Shown: positions 18,057 to 27,362, numbered from the stretch's first letter. The stretch is 64,000 nt of DNA from WTFY01 sp965214675 (GCA_965214675.1 OZ243969.1:1-64000), one strand, 5' to 3'. Notes: generated by a model from the letters alone, not told the origin. Numbers and translations: made by a program.

Positions 18057-18387
18057 ATAACTTCAAGCTGGAGGCTGCTCGCGGAATACCGTGCACAGAC
18101 CTTTTGCTCTGAGTCTGGTGCTGTAGGTTCATGGCATCATCTGTCCTTGCACGACTCCGGAATCCGCACGACAGGTCTCGGAAGTTTCTGAAGCCCTACG
18201 AAGTCTTGGACAAGTTTTGATGCACCCGGAATTGATTGAGTATTAGTAACTCACTAGCTGACTCGCTACAATAAATCTGCATAGCGCTGCTATGGAACTG
18301 TGCCTTTTGGTACCATGGATATGGTATCTTTGACAATCAACACGGTCTAAATGGGATTTGCCAAACTTATGAGACATCTGATGAGAA
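18057..18387. other. Intergenic region between efflux operon and Rieske/P450 locus
   Basis: 331 bases without a gene. It contains two inverted repeats, CATAGC/GCTATG (18280-18294) and GGTACCAT/ATGGTATC (18309-18328, one mismatch), then TTGACA at 18330-18335 without a well-spaced -10. The arrangement suggests a regulated promoter for the downstream oxygenase locus. No terminator with a T-run was recognised for the efflux operon. Confidence 0.4.
18280..18328 (+). promoter_or_regulatory. Two inverted repeats upstream of the Rieske/P450 genes
   Basis: CATAGC-3-GCTATG (18280-18294) and GGTACCAT-4-ATGGTATC (18309-18328, one mismatch) are centred about 31-32 bases apart and end just before a TTGACA hexamer. 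That spacing, close to three helical turns, resembles paired operators for a dimeric repressor. No regulator gene lies next to them, so the factor is unknown. Confidence 0.35.
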
Positions 18388-19196
18388 ATGAAGGCAAGTC
18401 AAACCAAACGCAGTGATTCCCCCTTGCTTTTTCCATTTCCAGAAGGCTGGTATTTCGTGGCCAGTCTTAAATCCATAATCAAGGAAAAGCTGATTCAAAA
18501 GACCTGGCTGGGTATTCAGATCGTTGTTTGGTGCGACAATGAAGGATGCATTTGCGTAGCCGAGTCCGTGTATCCACATATGGGTTCAGAGCCGGGACCT
18601 GAAGCAGGGGGCCAAGTACGTAACGGTGGCCTCGTCTGTCCCTTTCACGGATTTGAATACGATGTCTGTGGCCAATGCGTTACCACACCCTTTGCTCCTC
18701 CCCCCGAGTCCGCTAAACTGCATGTGTTTGAGACACGGGAACTTCTTGGTCTCGTCTTCGCCTGGTGGGGGACTAACGGGCGGCCTTCTCAGTGGCACCT
18801 GCCTGAGGACCCGCCAACCGGCCCTGATTGGGGCGAACTGGAATTTCGATCCATGCAGTTTCCTGGTCATCCCCAGGAAACCACTGAGAATGCCGTGGAT
18901 ATGGCACATTTACGCTATGTACATGGTTACGCAATGTGAGAAGGACGGCATCGGTATCTGTAAAGGGAGCCTGTCTAGAAAGTTGTTTTGAATTCAGAAG
19001 AACCCAAAATATTGCAGGTGTCATGAGCTTCATATTCGATGTTTCCGCAGTTGCTCATGTCTATGGGCTCGGCTACTCGTTTGTGCAGATTTACGAACGC
19101 ACCCTGGGCATCAGGATGGGTATCTGTCCAAGCGCACCCTTCAATCAGTTCAGGCATAGTGTTTTTGGAAACAGTGTGTTCAGTTTTAATGAATAG
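18388..19196 (+). pseudogene. Decayed Rieske-type oxygenase (frameshifted, truncated)
   Basis: The first frame (18388-18939, 183 residues) is a Rieske domain. Of the four cluster ligands, H64, C84 and H87 remain, but the first cysteine of CPH is tyrosine (Y62, codon TAT instead of TGT). The catalytic half starts with VDMAHLRYVHGY and then meets a stop at 18937. The reading continues in another frame from about 18936 with FEFRRTQNIAGV, FDVSAVAHVYGLGYSF and YERTLGIRM, which resemble the next part of this oxygenase family. Sequence then loses similarity before 19196, leaving roughly the last 130-150 residues of a ~350-residue family member absent. Three independent lesions argue for a dead gene. 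The family resembles Rieske proteins seen with sterol-type oxidation, but the substrate is unknown. Confidence 0.8.
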
Positions 19197-19225
19197 TCTC
19201 GAGTTATCGAAACAGGATGTGAGTC

Positions 19226-21235
19226 ATGCGATTTGCTGAAGAAATACTCTTGTTATTGCTGAATGAGGAGACGGGCTATTTCATCCCTATTCCCGAGTGG
19301 AGTTTGTCCTGTGTGCTTGCAGGTGGTGTTCTGATCGACCTCTCCCTGGAGAACCGCATCGACTCGGACCTGCAAACGCTTACCTTGCTCGATCCAACAC
19401 CCACCGGTGATGAGCTCTTGGACCCTGTGCTGGAAGAGATTGTGACGGATACCCGAGTACATTCTCCTCAATACTGGGTGGAGCGCATCGCGCGGCGCTC
19501 AGATGAAATCAGTGAGATGGCGCTTGACCGGCTGGTCAAAATCGGTGTGCTCAATGCGGACTCCGGGGGATTCTGGTCCTTGTCAGGGAAGGTTGCCCGT
19601 TCGAGGCGATATCCCACTGTGGATGGCAAGATTGGAGAAGAGGTCAAGAGCAGAATCATGCGTGCACTGCTTGATGATGAAATTCCGGATCCGCGAGATT
19701 TTGCGATTATTGGCCTCATGAATAGCTGTGGCGGAATTCGTGCAATGCTTGAGCCAGAGGAATACGAGCTTGCCGAGGATCGAATCAAGCTCTTCAGTGG
19801 AATGGATTTAATCGGACGGACCATTGGGGCCGCCGTACTCAGTTCCTATCGTCCGCCTTCAGCTATACGCTCTGTACAGCGACCCTCGATTCCAGTCATC
19901 GGACCTTTTGGCATGCTTGCCTCGCGAACCTTCCGGTCCGGTAATATTCCCAAGTTCATAGCGGAGAAAAGCAAGGAGTTGGGGCCAATTTTCCAGATCA
20001 AAGCCCCTGGCCGTGACATGATCGTGTTCGCGAGTGCGGAGTTGAATCGTTGGGCGGGACACAAGGGAAGACTTTATCTACGCACTCGGGATTATCTCGA
20101 GGACTTTCAGCAGGAGTGGGGAACCGCACGGTCCATAGCCAGCCTGGACGGGGCAGATCACTTCCGAATGCGTAAAGCGGTGCAGGCAGGCAACTCCCGT
20201 GCAGTGGTTGAGGATCGGCTGAGTGAAGTGCTGGATCTTGGCAGGCGTGCGTTCACCAAATGGGGTATCGGGAAGACAGTATCCGGAGAAGTGGCTTGCC
20301 AGCGAATGATTGGCGAGCAGGTCGCACAGCTCAGCGTCAGTATCGAACCTTCTGATATCCTTGACGACCTCATCAAGTTTGAATACCGGGCGCTGCTGGT
20401 TCATCTATACCGCCTGTTACCGAAGTTTACACTGCGTACGCCGGCCATGAAGCGAGCGCATGCGCGTGTTCTTGAGCTCTATACCCAAATCCATGCGACA
20501 CATACACCCGCGCAACGGGAGGGCAAGCGGCGGGACCTGGTAGACGACCTGATGGCGCTCCACCAGTCAGACCCTCAGTTCCTGCCGGAAACCGATATGG
20601 GGTTCGCATTTATTGCCCCGATTATTGCCGGACACTACCTGGGAAGTGCAATGGCTTTTGCAATCTATGAGCTGTTGATGCACCCCGATCTGCGGGATCG
20701 GATTGCTGCTGAGGCTGATGCACTTTTTGCAGATGGAGACCCGGTTGGGGCAGATCTCAACCCGCACGCCATTGACGTAACCCGCCGGTTTGTCATGGAA
20801 ACACTGCGACGGTATCCGGTAGTACCAATACACCTGCGCACTGCGATGAACGCATTTGAGGTCGAGGATATGGAAATACCAGCCTACAGTACCGTTCTGG
20901 TGGCCTTTTCATCAGTTCATTATGATGAACAGCATTTCAAGGATCCTGACACTTTTGATATTGATAGGTACACACCGCCCCGGAACGAACACAAACAGGC
21001 CAGCGGTGTATATGCGCCATTCGGCGTCGGGACGCATATGTGCGGAGGATCCCGCTGGACCGAGCTGCAAATGGCCGTCAACCTGCTCTTGATTGCCCGT
21101 CACCTCGAATTGGAAATGGACCCTGCTAATTACAAACTGAAGATCAATCCGTTGCCAAAACTCAGCCCAAGCAAGAAGTTCGGGTTTCGGGTTGTACGGT
21201 ATAGACACCCCATCGAAGTTGCTGCGACAGCGTAG
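19226..21235 (+). CDS. GPP34 domain fused to cytochrome P450
   Basis: A 669-residue two-domain protein. Residues 1 to about 200 match the GPP34 (GOLPH3-like) family: AEEILLLLLNEETG (4-17), VLAGGVLIDLSLENRI (30-45), PTPTGDELLDPVL (57-69), LVKIGVLN. Residues ~225-660 are a P450: helix-C HFRMR (312-316), ExxR as ETLRR (525-529), and the heme loop FGVGTHMCGG with ligand C606. The I-helix motif is AGHYLGSA (468-475), lacking the usual Asp/Glu-Thr pair. No signal peptide or membrane helix is evident. In eukaryotes GOLPH3 binds phosphoinositides; bacterial GPP34 function is unknown, so membrane targeting is only an inference. It follows the dead Rieske gene by 29 bases; no ferredoxin or reductase partner is adjacent. 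Confidence 0.88.
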   Translation: MRFAEEILLLLLNEETGYFIPIPEWSLSCVLAGGVLIDLSLENRIDSDLQTLTLLDPTPTGDELLDPVLEEIVTDTRVHSPQYWVERIARRSDEISEMALDRLVKIGVLNADSGGFWSLSGKVARSRRYPTVDGKIGEEVKSRIMRALLDDEIPDPRDFAIIGLMNSCGGIRAMLEPEEYELAEDRIKLFSGMDLIGRTIGAAVLSSYRPPSAIRSVQRPSIPVIGPFGMLASRTFRSGNIPKFIAEKSKELGPIFQIKAPGRDMIVFASAELNRWAGHKGRLYLRTRDYLEDFQQEWGTARSIASLDGADHFRMRKAVQAGNSRAVVEDRLSEVLDLGRRAFTKWGIGKTVSGEVACQRMIGEQVAQLSVSIEPSDILDDLIKFEYRALLVHLYRLLPKFTLRTPAMKRAHARVLELYTQIHATHTPAQREGKRRDLVDDLMALHQSDPQFLPETDMGFAFIAPIIAGHYLGSAMAFAIYELLMHPDLRDRIAAEADALFADGDPVGADLNPHAIDVTRRFVMETLRRYPVVPIHLRTAMNAFEVEDMEIPAYSTVLVAFSSVHYDEQHFKDPDTFDIDRYTPPRNEHKQASGVYAPFGVGTHMCGGSRWTELQMAVNLLLIARHLELEMDPANYKLKINPLPKLSPSKKFGFRVVRYRHPIEVAATA

Positions 21236-21532
21236 CCCAAAACGCGGAAATTACATTTCTGGGATTTTCCCATAGACAAGGTCTGGCCACAGTTCTACCT
21301 GCACAAGAGGGATTGTCTCCCATATTCACGCTGGGATGATGGAAAAGGAGACGCGATCATACCGACTTTTGCAGTTGTGCTGCCATGTAGCTGTTGCCCT
21401 TACGAGGCAACTATTCCACAATAGCGCCCCCCAGATATGGGATTGCGGGTCCTGTGCAAGCAGGACCCTTTCTATTTGAGTTTATACGATGACAGTGGCA
21501 GTTGACTGTGCCGACTGTAAGGAATCGTCTGG
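21236..21532. other. Leader region upstream of tkt
   Basis: 297 bases without a gene. It holds a short TTGCC/GGCAA inverted repeat near 21398-21414, the strong hairpin described separately (21447-21477) and a Shine-Dalgarno-like TAAGGA nine bases before the tkt ATG. A candidate promoter TTGCCC / ACAATA overlaps the first repeat but is weak. Confidence 0.35.
21447..21477 (+). terminator. Hairpin with T-rich tail before tkt
   Basis: GGGTCCTG, loop TGCAAG and CAGGACCC form a perfect 8-bp stem followed by TTTCTATTT. It ends 55 bases before the tkt start. It can serve as the terminator of the P450 transcript, or as a leader attenuator if the tkt promoter lies upstream of it. Sequence alone does not decide. 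Confidence 0.5.
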
Positions 21533-23533
21533 ATGGGAAATCGTCAGGAACTTGCAAACTCGATCCGTGCACTCAGCATGGATGCCGTACAGCATGCGAA
21601 TTCAGGTCATCCTGGGATGCCAATGGGCATGGCCGATATCGCAGAAGTGCTGTGGAATGACTATCTGAAGCACAATCCGAAAGATCCCGCATGGCCGGAT
21701 CGCGACCGCTTTGTCTTGTCCAATGGACATGGTTCCATGTTGCTGTATTCACTGTTGCACCTGACAGGCTATGACGTTTCCATGGAAGAACTCAGGAACT
21801 TCCGACAGTTGCATTCCAGAACGCCCGGTCATCCGGAGTACGGCGATACCCCGGGTGTGGAAACAACCACCGGTCCGCTCGGACAGGGCCTTGCAAATGC
21901 CGTTGGAATGGCACTGGCGGAAAAGATTCTGGCAGCGACATTCAATCAAGAGGATTTGGAAATTGTAGACCACTACACCTATGTATTTACTGGGGATGGC
22001 TGCCTGATGGAAGGCATATCGCACGAAGTGTGCTCTCTCGCAGGTACTCTTGGTCTTGGCAAGCTGATTGTATTTTACGATGACAATGGAATATCCATCG
22101 ATGGCGAAGTCGAGGGCTGGTTTACTGATGATACACCGAAGCGATTTCAGTCTTATGGATGGCATGTAATAGCTGACGTCGATGGCCACGATACTGTGCA
22201 GGTGAAGAATGCCATTGAAAACGCAAGAAGCGCACTCACACGCCCGACTCTGATTTGTTGTAAAACAGTGATTGGTTGGGGGTCGCCGAACAAGCAGGGC
22301 ACGGCAGCCACACACGGTGCGCCGTTGGGCGAACAGGAAATTGAACAGGTGCGCGCAGCCATTGGCTGGGAGCATGAGCCTTTTCATATCCCGGAATCAG
22401 TCTACGGGTGCTGGGATGCGACGGGAAAAGGGAATGACCGGCAATTGGCGTGGAAAGATAAATTCAAGCAATACCAGCAGCAATATCCGCAGCTCGCGGC
22501 TGAATTATCCAGAAGAATTCAGGGTGACTTGCCGTCGAACTGGGACGTGGAATCAACGCAAGTGATCAGGAAAGCGGTGGAGGATGGTAAAACCGTTGCC
22601 ACGCGCAAGGCCTCGGAGCTTGCACTGGAAGGGTATGCGAATGTTCTTCCGGAGATCATTGGCGGTTCGGCGGACTTGACTGGCTCCAACAATACCTGGT
22701 GGTCCGGGTCGGTGGCCGTAAGTGCAACGCATGCATCTGCAAACTATATTTATTTTGGTGTTCGAGAGTTCGGGATGTCAGCGATCAATACGGGCATTGC
22801 CCTGCATGGCGGCTTTATCCCGTACAGCGCGACCTTCCTGGTATTTTCCGAATATGCGCGCAACGCGCTTCGTATGGCTGCCTTGATGCGCCAAAGAAAC
22901 ATTTTTGTGTATACCCACGATTCGATAGGGCTGGGGGAAGATGGCCCGACTCACCAGGCGGTAGAACAGCTTGCAACGCTGCGATATATCCCGAACATGT
23001 CTGTGTGGCGCCCGGCCGATACGGTTGAAACGGCAGTTGCGTGGAAACATGCGATCGAACGGGTTACCGGACCGACCAGCCTGGTATTTTCACGCCAGAA
23101 CCTGCCTTTCATACAGCGAAATGCAGAACAGGTAGCCCAAATTGCCAGGGGAGGCTACATAGTACTGGATTGTGCGACAACTCCAGAACTCATTCTGATT
23201 GCTACCGGGTCAGAGCTGGGAATCGCGCTGCAGGCTGCAGAAGTCCTGAATAATCAGGGCAGGAAGGTGCGTCTCGTTTCCATGCCAAGTACAGATGTAT
23301 TTGATGCCCAGGGTTACGCATACAAGGAATCAGTCTTGCCGGATTCTGTCCGCATGCGCCTGGCAATTGAGGCAGGGGTTCCGGATTACTGGCTGAAATA
23401 CGTGGGCTTCGACGGAGATACAATCGGAATTTCCACTTTCGGGGCATCTGCACCTGGTCAGGCTGTAATGCAGCATTTTGGATTTACAAGTGATCATATT
23501 GTCGAGCACGCCTTAGGAATGCTTGACGGATAG
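21533..23533 (+). CDS. tkt: Transketolase
   Basis: Thiamine-diphosphate enzyme moving two-carbon ketol units in the pentose-phosphate (and Calvin) pathways. The 666-residue protein has SGHPGMPMG, GPLGQGLANAVGMA, the cofactor motif GDGCLMEGISHEVCSLAGTL ending in YDDNGISIDG, GSADLTGSN and HDSIGLGEDGPTHQ. Start ATG at 21533 has TAAGGA upstream. It heads a plus-strand run tkt-gap-pgk-pyk-fba, a cluster known from Pseudomonas-like and autotrophic gammaproteobacteria. Confidence 0.97.
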   Translation: MGNRQELANSIRALSMDAVQHANSGHPGMPMGMADIAEVLWNDYLKHNPKDPAWPDRDRFVLSNGHGSMLLYSLLHLTGYDVSMEELRNFRQLHSRTPGHPEYGDTPGVETTTGPLGQGLANAVGMALAEKILAATFNQEDLEIVDHYTYVFTGDGCLMEGISHEVCSLAGTLGLGKLIVFYDDNGISIDGEVEGWFTDDTPKRFQSYGWHVIADVDGHDTVQVKNAIENARSALTRPTLICCKTVIGWGSPNKQGTAATHGAPLGEQEIEQVRAAIGWEHEPFHIPESVYGCWDATGKGNDRQLAWKDKFKQYQQQYPQLAAELSRRIQGDLPSNWDVESTQVIRKAVEDGKTVATRKASELALEGYANVLPEIIGGSADLTGSNNTWWSGSVAVSATHASANYIYFGVREFGMSAINTGIALHGGFIPYSATFLVFSEYARNALRMAALMRQRNIFVYTHDSIGLGEDGPTHQAVEQLATLRYIPNMSVWRPADTVETAVAWKHAIERVTGPTSLVFSRQNLPFIQRNAEQVAQIARGGYIVLDCATTPELILIATGSELGIALQAAEVLNNQGRKVRLVSMPSTDVFDAQGYAYKESVLPDSVRMRLAIEAGVPDYWLKYVGFDGDTIGISTFGASAPGQAVMQHFGFTSDHIVEHALGMLDG

Positions 23534-23567
23534 AGGCTTTGTTTTAGAAGGAAGTACGGAGAAAGTA

Positions 23568-24572
23568 ATGACTATAAAACTTGCAATTAATGGTTATGGC
23601 CGAATTGGCAGGAATATCATGCGTGCCTTGTACGAGTCGGGACGCAATACAGAAATTCAAGTGGTTGCAATCAATGACTTGGGGGATGCAGATACCAATG
23701 CTCACCTGACCCGTTTTGATACGGCACATGGAAGATTTAATGGCACCGTCGATGTGGATGGGGAATACATGATCATTAACGGAGATCGTATCCGGGTATA
23801 CGCAGAGCGTGATCCGAGTCAACTTCCATGGGCAGAACTGGGTGTTGATGTTGTGCACGAGAGCACGGGATTTTTCGCCAGCAAGGAGAAGGCTTCAGGA
23901 CATTTAGCCGCGGGAGCGAAAAAAGTCATAATTTCTGCACCGGGAGGTCAGGACGTTGATGCCACGGTTGTATACGGTGTCAATCACGACGTGTTGAGTG
24001 CAAAAGACACGGTCATCTCAAATGCTTCATGCACTACCAACTGTCTGGCGCCGATGGTGAAACCATTGCATGAGAAAATTGGGGTGGAAAATGGGGTGAT
24101 GACTACGGTGCATGCCTATACAAATGATCAGGTGCTGACAGATGTATACCACACCGATTTACGGCGTGCTCGCTCGGCAACCATGTCGATGATCCCCACT
24201 AAAACCGGAGCTGCTTCTGCAGTAGGACTGGTGCTCCCGGAACTGAATGGCAAGCTTGATGGCTTTGCCATCCGTGTACCCACTGTCAATGTCTCACTGG
24301 TTGATCTGACTTTCATGGCAGCCCGTGACACGAGCGTTGAAGAAGTCAATTCTATAATGAAGGATGCGGCGGATGGGCATGTGCTGGAGTATGTGGATGC
24401 ACCCCTGGTATCGGTGGACTTCAACCACGACGCTCATTCCTCCAACTTCGATTCATCCCTGACCAAGGTCATGGGCGGCCGCAATGTGAAGGTCTGTTCC
24501 TGGTATGACAATGAATGGGGATTTTCCAACCGCATGCTGGATACGACACTTGCATTGATGAACGCCAAGTGA
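23568..24572 (+). CDS. gap: Glyceraldehyde-3-phosphate dehydrogenase, type I
   Basis: Oxidises or regenerates glyceraldehyde-3-phosphate with NAD(P). The 334-residue protein starts MTIKLAINGYGRIGRN, carries the catalytic SNASCTTNCLAPM, HAYTNDQ, and the C-terminal WYDNEWGFSNR. The ATG at 23568 with a nearby GGAG is preferred over the longer frame from 23523, whose first 15 codons overlap the end of tkt. It lies 34 bases after tkt. The Asp usually defining NAD preference is at AINDLGD, so NAD use is likely. Confidence 0.96.
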   Translation: MTIKLAINGYGRIGRNIMRALYESGRNTEIQVVAINDLGDADTNAHLTRFDTAHGRFNGTVDVDGEYMIINGDRIRVYAERDPSQLPWAELGVDVVHESTGFFASKEKASGHLAAGAKKVIISAPGGQDVDATVVYGVNHDVLSAKDTVISNASCTTNCLAPMVKPLHEKIGVENGVMTTVHAYTNDQVLTDVYHTDLRRARSATMSMIPTKTGAASAVGLVLPELNGKLDGFAIRVPTVNVSLVDLTFMAARDTSVEEVNSIMKDAADGHVLEYVDAPLVSVDFNHDAHSSNFDSSLTKVMGGRNVKVCSWYDNEWGFSNRMLDTTLALMNAK

Positions 24573-24639
24573 CAGATCGGCCCGGCTGCTACAGCTCAGC
24601 ACTGCACAGCATCGCCACCGGACATAGCCCTTGTTAAGT

Positions 24640-25803
24640 ATGACTGATCTTGATCTCGCGGGTCGTCGTGTGCTGATCCGTGAGGACCTAAATGTCCCTG
24701 TAAAACATGGTCGGATAACCAGTGCCAAGCGGATAGAGGCGGTCCTGCCCACACTGCGTTTGGCAATGGAGCAGGATGCCAAGGTCATCATGCTTTCCCA
24801 CAGAGGACGCCCTGTCGAAGGACAGTACGATGAGGCACTCTCACTTTTGCCTGTTGCAGAGTATCTGCAACAACACTGCGGTTTTGACGTACATTTTGAA
24901 AGGGACTGGCTGAATGGCGTCGATGCTGGAACGGGTCGGGTCATCCTGTGCGAAAATGTGCGTTTTCAAATTGGCGAACTTCAAAATGATGATCAGCTTG
25001 CAAAAAAAATTGCAAGCTTGTGTGATATTTACGTGATGGATGCGTTCGGGACTGCCCACCGTGCCCAGGCTTCAACCCACGGTGTGGCAAAGCATGCTCC
25101 TGTCGCTTGTGCCGGACCGTTGCTCGAGAGGGAGTTGCATGCACTGGACAAGTCCTTGGCCATGCCAGATAGGCCGTTGGTAGGAATTGTAGGAGGTTCC
25201 AAAGTTTCGACGAAGCTGAAAATACTGAAATCGTTGCTGAACAAAGTTGACCAGTTGATCGTAGGCGGTGGGATTGCCAACACTTTTCTGGCGGCTGCTG
25301 GCAAACCGATTGGAAACTCCCTGTATGAGAAAGACCAGGTGGAAATCGCTAAGGACCTGCTAGAGGAAGGGAGTCGCCGAAAAATGGAAATCCCGCTACC
25401 AAGGGATGTAGTCTGCTCGACCGAGGTTTCTGAAGTTGCCAGGGCCACTACCAAGCAGGTGGATGCGGTCAGTGCAGATGACATGATTCTCGACTTTGGT
25501 CCGGACTCATCAAAAAGACTGGCCTCCTATCTGTCTGATGCGGGTACAATCATATGGAATGGTCCAGTGGGCGTGTTCGAGATTGAAGGCTTTTCACGGG
25601 GTACGGAGATTATCGCGAGAGCTGTTGCCGAGAGCCCGGCATTCTCAATTGCAGGAGGGGGTGATACGCTGGCTGCAATAGACCTGTTTGATCTGGGAGA
25701 CCAAATTTCATATATCTCCACTGGCGGCGGCGCATTTCTGGAGTACCTGGAAGGAAAAGTCCTGCCTGCCGTTGACATTTTAGAGCAAAGAGCCAGTGCA
25801 TAG
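24640..25803 (+). CDS. pgk: Phosphoglycerate kinase
   Basis: Transfers phosphate between 1,3-bisphosphoglycerate and ADP. The 387-residue protein shows VLIREDLNVPV, SHRGRP, ENVRF, DAFGTAHR, VGGSKVSTK, WNGPVGVFE and GGGDTLAA. The ATG at 24640 is the natural start; an in-frame TTG three codons upstream is possible. The gap to gap is 67 bases. The motif DAFGTAHR is the common bacterial form. Confidence 0.96.
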   Translation: MTDLDLAGRRVLIREDLNVPVKHGRITSAKRIEAVLPTLRLAMEQDAKVIMLSHRGRPVEGQYDEALSLLPVAEYLQQHCGFDVHFERDWLNGVDAGTGRVILCENVRFQIGELQNDDQLAKKIASLCDIYVMDAFGTAHRAQASTHGVAKHAPVACAGPLLERELHALDKSLAMPDRPLVGIVGGSKVSTKLKILKSLLNKVDQLIVGGGIANTFLAAAGKPIGNSLYEKDQVEIAKDLLEEGSRRKMEIPLPRDVVCSTEVSEVARATTKQVDAVSADDMILDFGPDSSKRLASYLSDAGTIIWNGPVGVFEIEGFSRGTEIIARAVAESPAFSIAGGGDTLAAIDLFDLGDQISYISTGGGAFLEYLEGKVLPAVDILEQRASA

Positions 25804-25883
25804 AATGACCAGCAATAACCCGGTTAATTCAGGCAGTCGATTTGCACAGCCTTCAGCCGCGCACCCCAATCCCGGGATCTGAC

Positions 25884-27362
25884 ATGGAGTCGAATACAGG
25901 AGCCCGTGACAGGAAAGCCATTTTCCGGCATACCAAAATCATAGCAACGCTTGGGCCGGCTACAGATAGTGAGCAAATCATGGCCGACCTGATCGATGTT
26001 GGCATTGATCTTGTGCGTCTTAATTTTTCACACAGCACCTATGAGGAAAATTCGTGGCGCATAAAAACCTTGCGCAAGTTGAGCAAGGAAAAACATCATG
26101 AAGTGGGCGTACTCGGGGACTTGCAAGGCGCAAAAATCAGAATCGGGGCATTCAAGGATAAAAAGGTCCAGCTGGATGCTGGAGAGGCATTTTGTATCGA
26201 TGCGAGCTTACCCTTGGATCAAGGTGATGAGCAGGTCGTTGGAACAACTTATGCGAATTTGGCAGATGATGTAAGTGTAGGTGACATCCTGCTTATCGAT
26301 GATGGAAGGATCGTGCTCAAGGTCACACAAGTTGCAGAGGGCAAGATACATAATGAAGTTGTGATGGGGGGAGAGCTTCACAGTAGCAAGGGGGTAAATC
26401 GCAAAGGAGGTGGGCTGGCTGTAGCAGCCCTGACGGATAAGGACCAACAGGATATTCTTGATGCTGTGAAGCTGGACATTGACTATCTAGCCGTTTCATT
26501 TCCTCGCTCTGCAGACGATGTCAGACAGGCCAGAGAGTTGTTCATGAAAGCAGGTGGTAGCGGCGGGATCATTGCGAAGGTCGAGCGGATTGAAGCTCTG
26601 GATACGATCGATGAAATCTTGGATGAGTGTGACGCGATCATGATTGGTCGAGGAGACCTCGGTGTTGAGATCGGTGATGCTGAAGTGCCGGGTGTTCAGA
26701 AGCTACTGATCGACAGGGCACACGACAAAAACCGCATTGCCATTACGGCAACGCAGATGATGGAATCCATGACCCATAGCCCGATTCCTACCCGTGCGGA
26801 AGTCTCGGACGTCGCCAATGCCGTCCTGGATGGAACAGATGCCGTGATGCTTTCGGGTGAAACTGCAGTTGGGAGATACCCAGTACAAGCCGTGAAGGCG
26901 ATGCACCGCACCTGCCTGGCCTCGGAGCGAAGGGTTCTGAATGCGGTATCTGACCACCGTATGTACTCAAGATTTGGGAGAGTCGATGAAGCCATTGCAA
27001 TGTCTGCGATGTACACGGCAAACCATTTGAATGTGGCAGCCATTGCCGCACTGACTGAATCAGGATCCACCGCGCTGTGGATGTCCAGAATCAGTTCTGC
27101 AATTCCGATCTATGCACTGACGCAACATGAGAAAACCCTGCGCAGGGTGACCTTATACAAGGGCGTCTATCCAGCTCCCATGGAAATTCTCAGCCGCTCT
27201 CACGCCGAAGTGAATAAAAATGCAATTGATGTGCTGCTTCGATGCCGTGTCGTACAAGAGAATGACCTGGTGATCATTACCAAAGGTGATCTGATCGGAG
27301 TTGATGGCGGCACGAATGCATTGAAAATTGTTCGCGTAGGGCACTTGATAGAACCGGAATGA
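25884..27362 (+). CDS. pyk: Pyruvate kinase
   Basis: Converts phosphoenolpyruvate and ADP to pyruvate and ATP. From the ATG at 25884 it is 492 residues: TKIIATLGPATD, RLNFSHS, GDLQGAKIRIG (DLQGPKIR in most relatives), IIAKVERIEALD with the catalytic lysine, IMIGRGDLGVE, TATQMMESM, PTRAEVSDVANAVLDGTDA and the C-terminal regulatory domain. Upstream in-frame TTG start is less likely. It follows pgk by 80 bases. The Ala in GAKIRIG where Pro is usual is a mild oddity. Confidence 0.95.
   Translation: MESNTGARDRKAIFRHTKIIATLGPATDSEQIMADLIDVGIDLVRLNFSHSTYEENSWRIKTLRKLSKEKHHEVGVLGDLQGAKIRIGAFKDKKVQLDAGEAFCIDASLPLDQGDEQVVGTTYANLADDVSVGDILLIDDGRIVLKVTQVAEGKIHNEVVMGGELHSSKGVNRKGGGLAVAALTDKDQQDILDAVKLDIDYLAVSFPRSADDVRQARELFMKAGGSGGIIAKVERIEALDTIDEILDECDAIMIGRGDLGVEIGDAEVPGVQKLLIDRAHDKNRIAITATQMMESMTHSPIPTRAEVSDVANAVLDGTDAVMLSGETAVGRYPVQAVKAMHRTCLASERRVLNAVSDHRMYSRFGRVDEAIAMSAMYTANHLNVAAIAALTESGSTALWMSRISSAIPIYALTQHEKTLRRVTLYKGVYPAPMEILSRSHAEVNKNAIDVLLRCRVVQENDLVIITKGDLIGVDGGTNALKIVRVGHLIEPE

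Noticed and set aside
18936..19196. Separate small gene starting with GTG
   Set aside because: Its sequence continues the Rieske oxygenase fold in another frame, so it is part of the broken gene.
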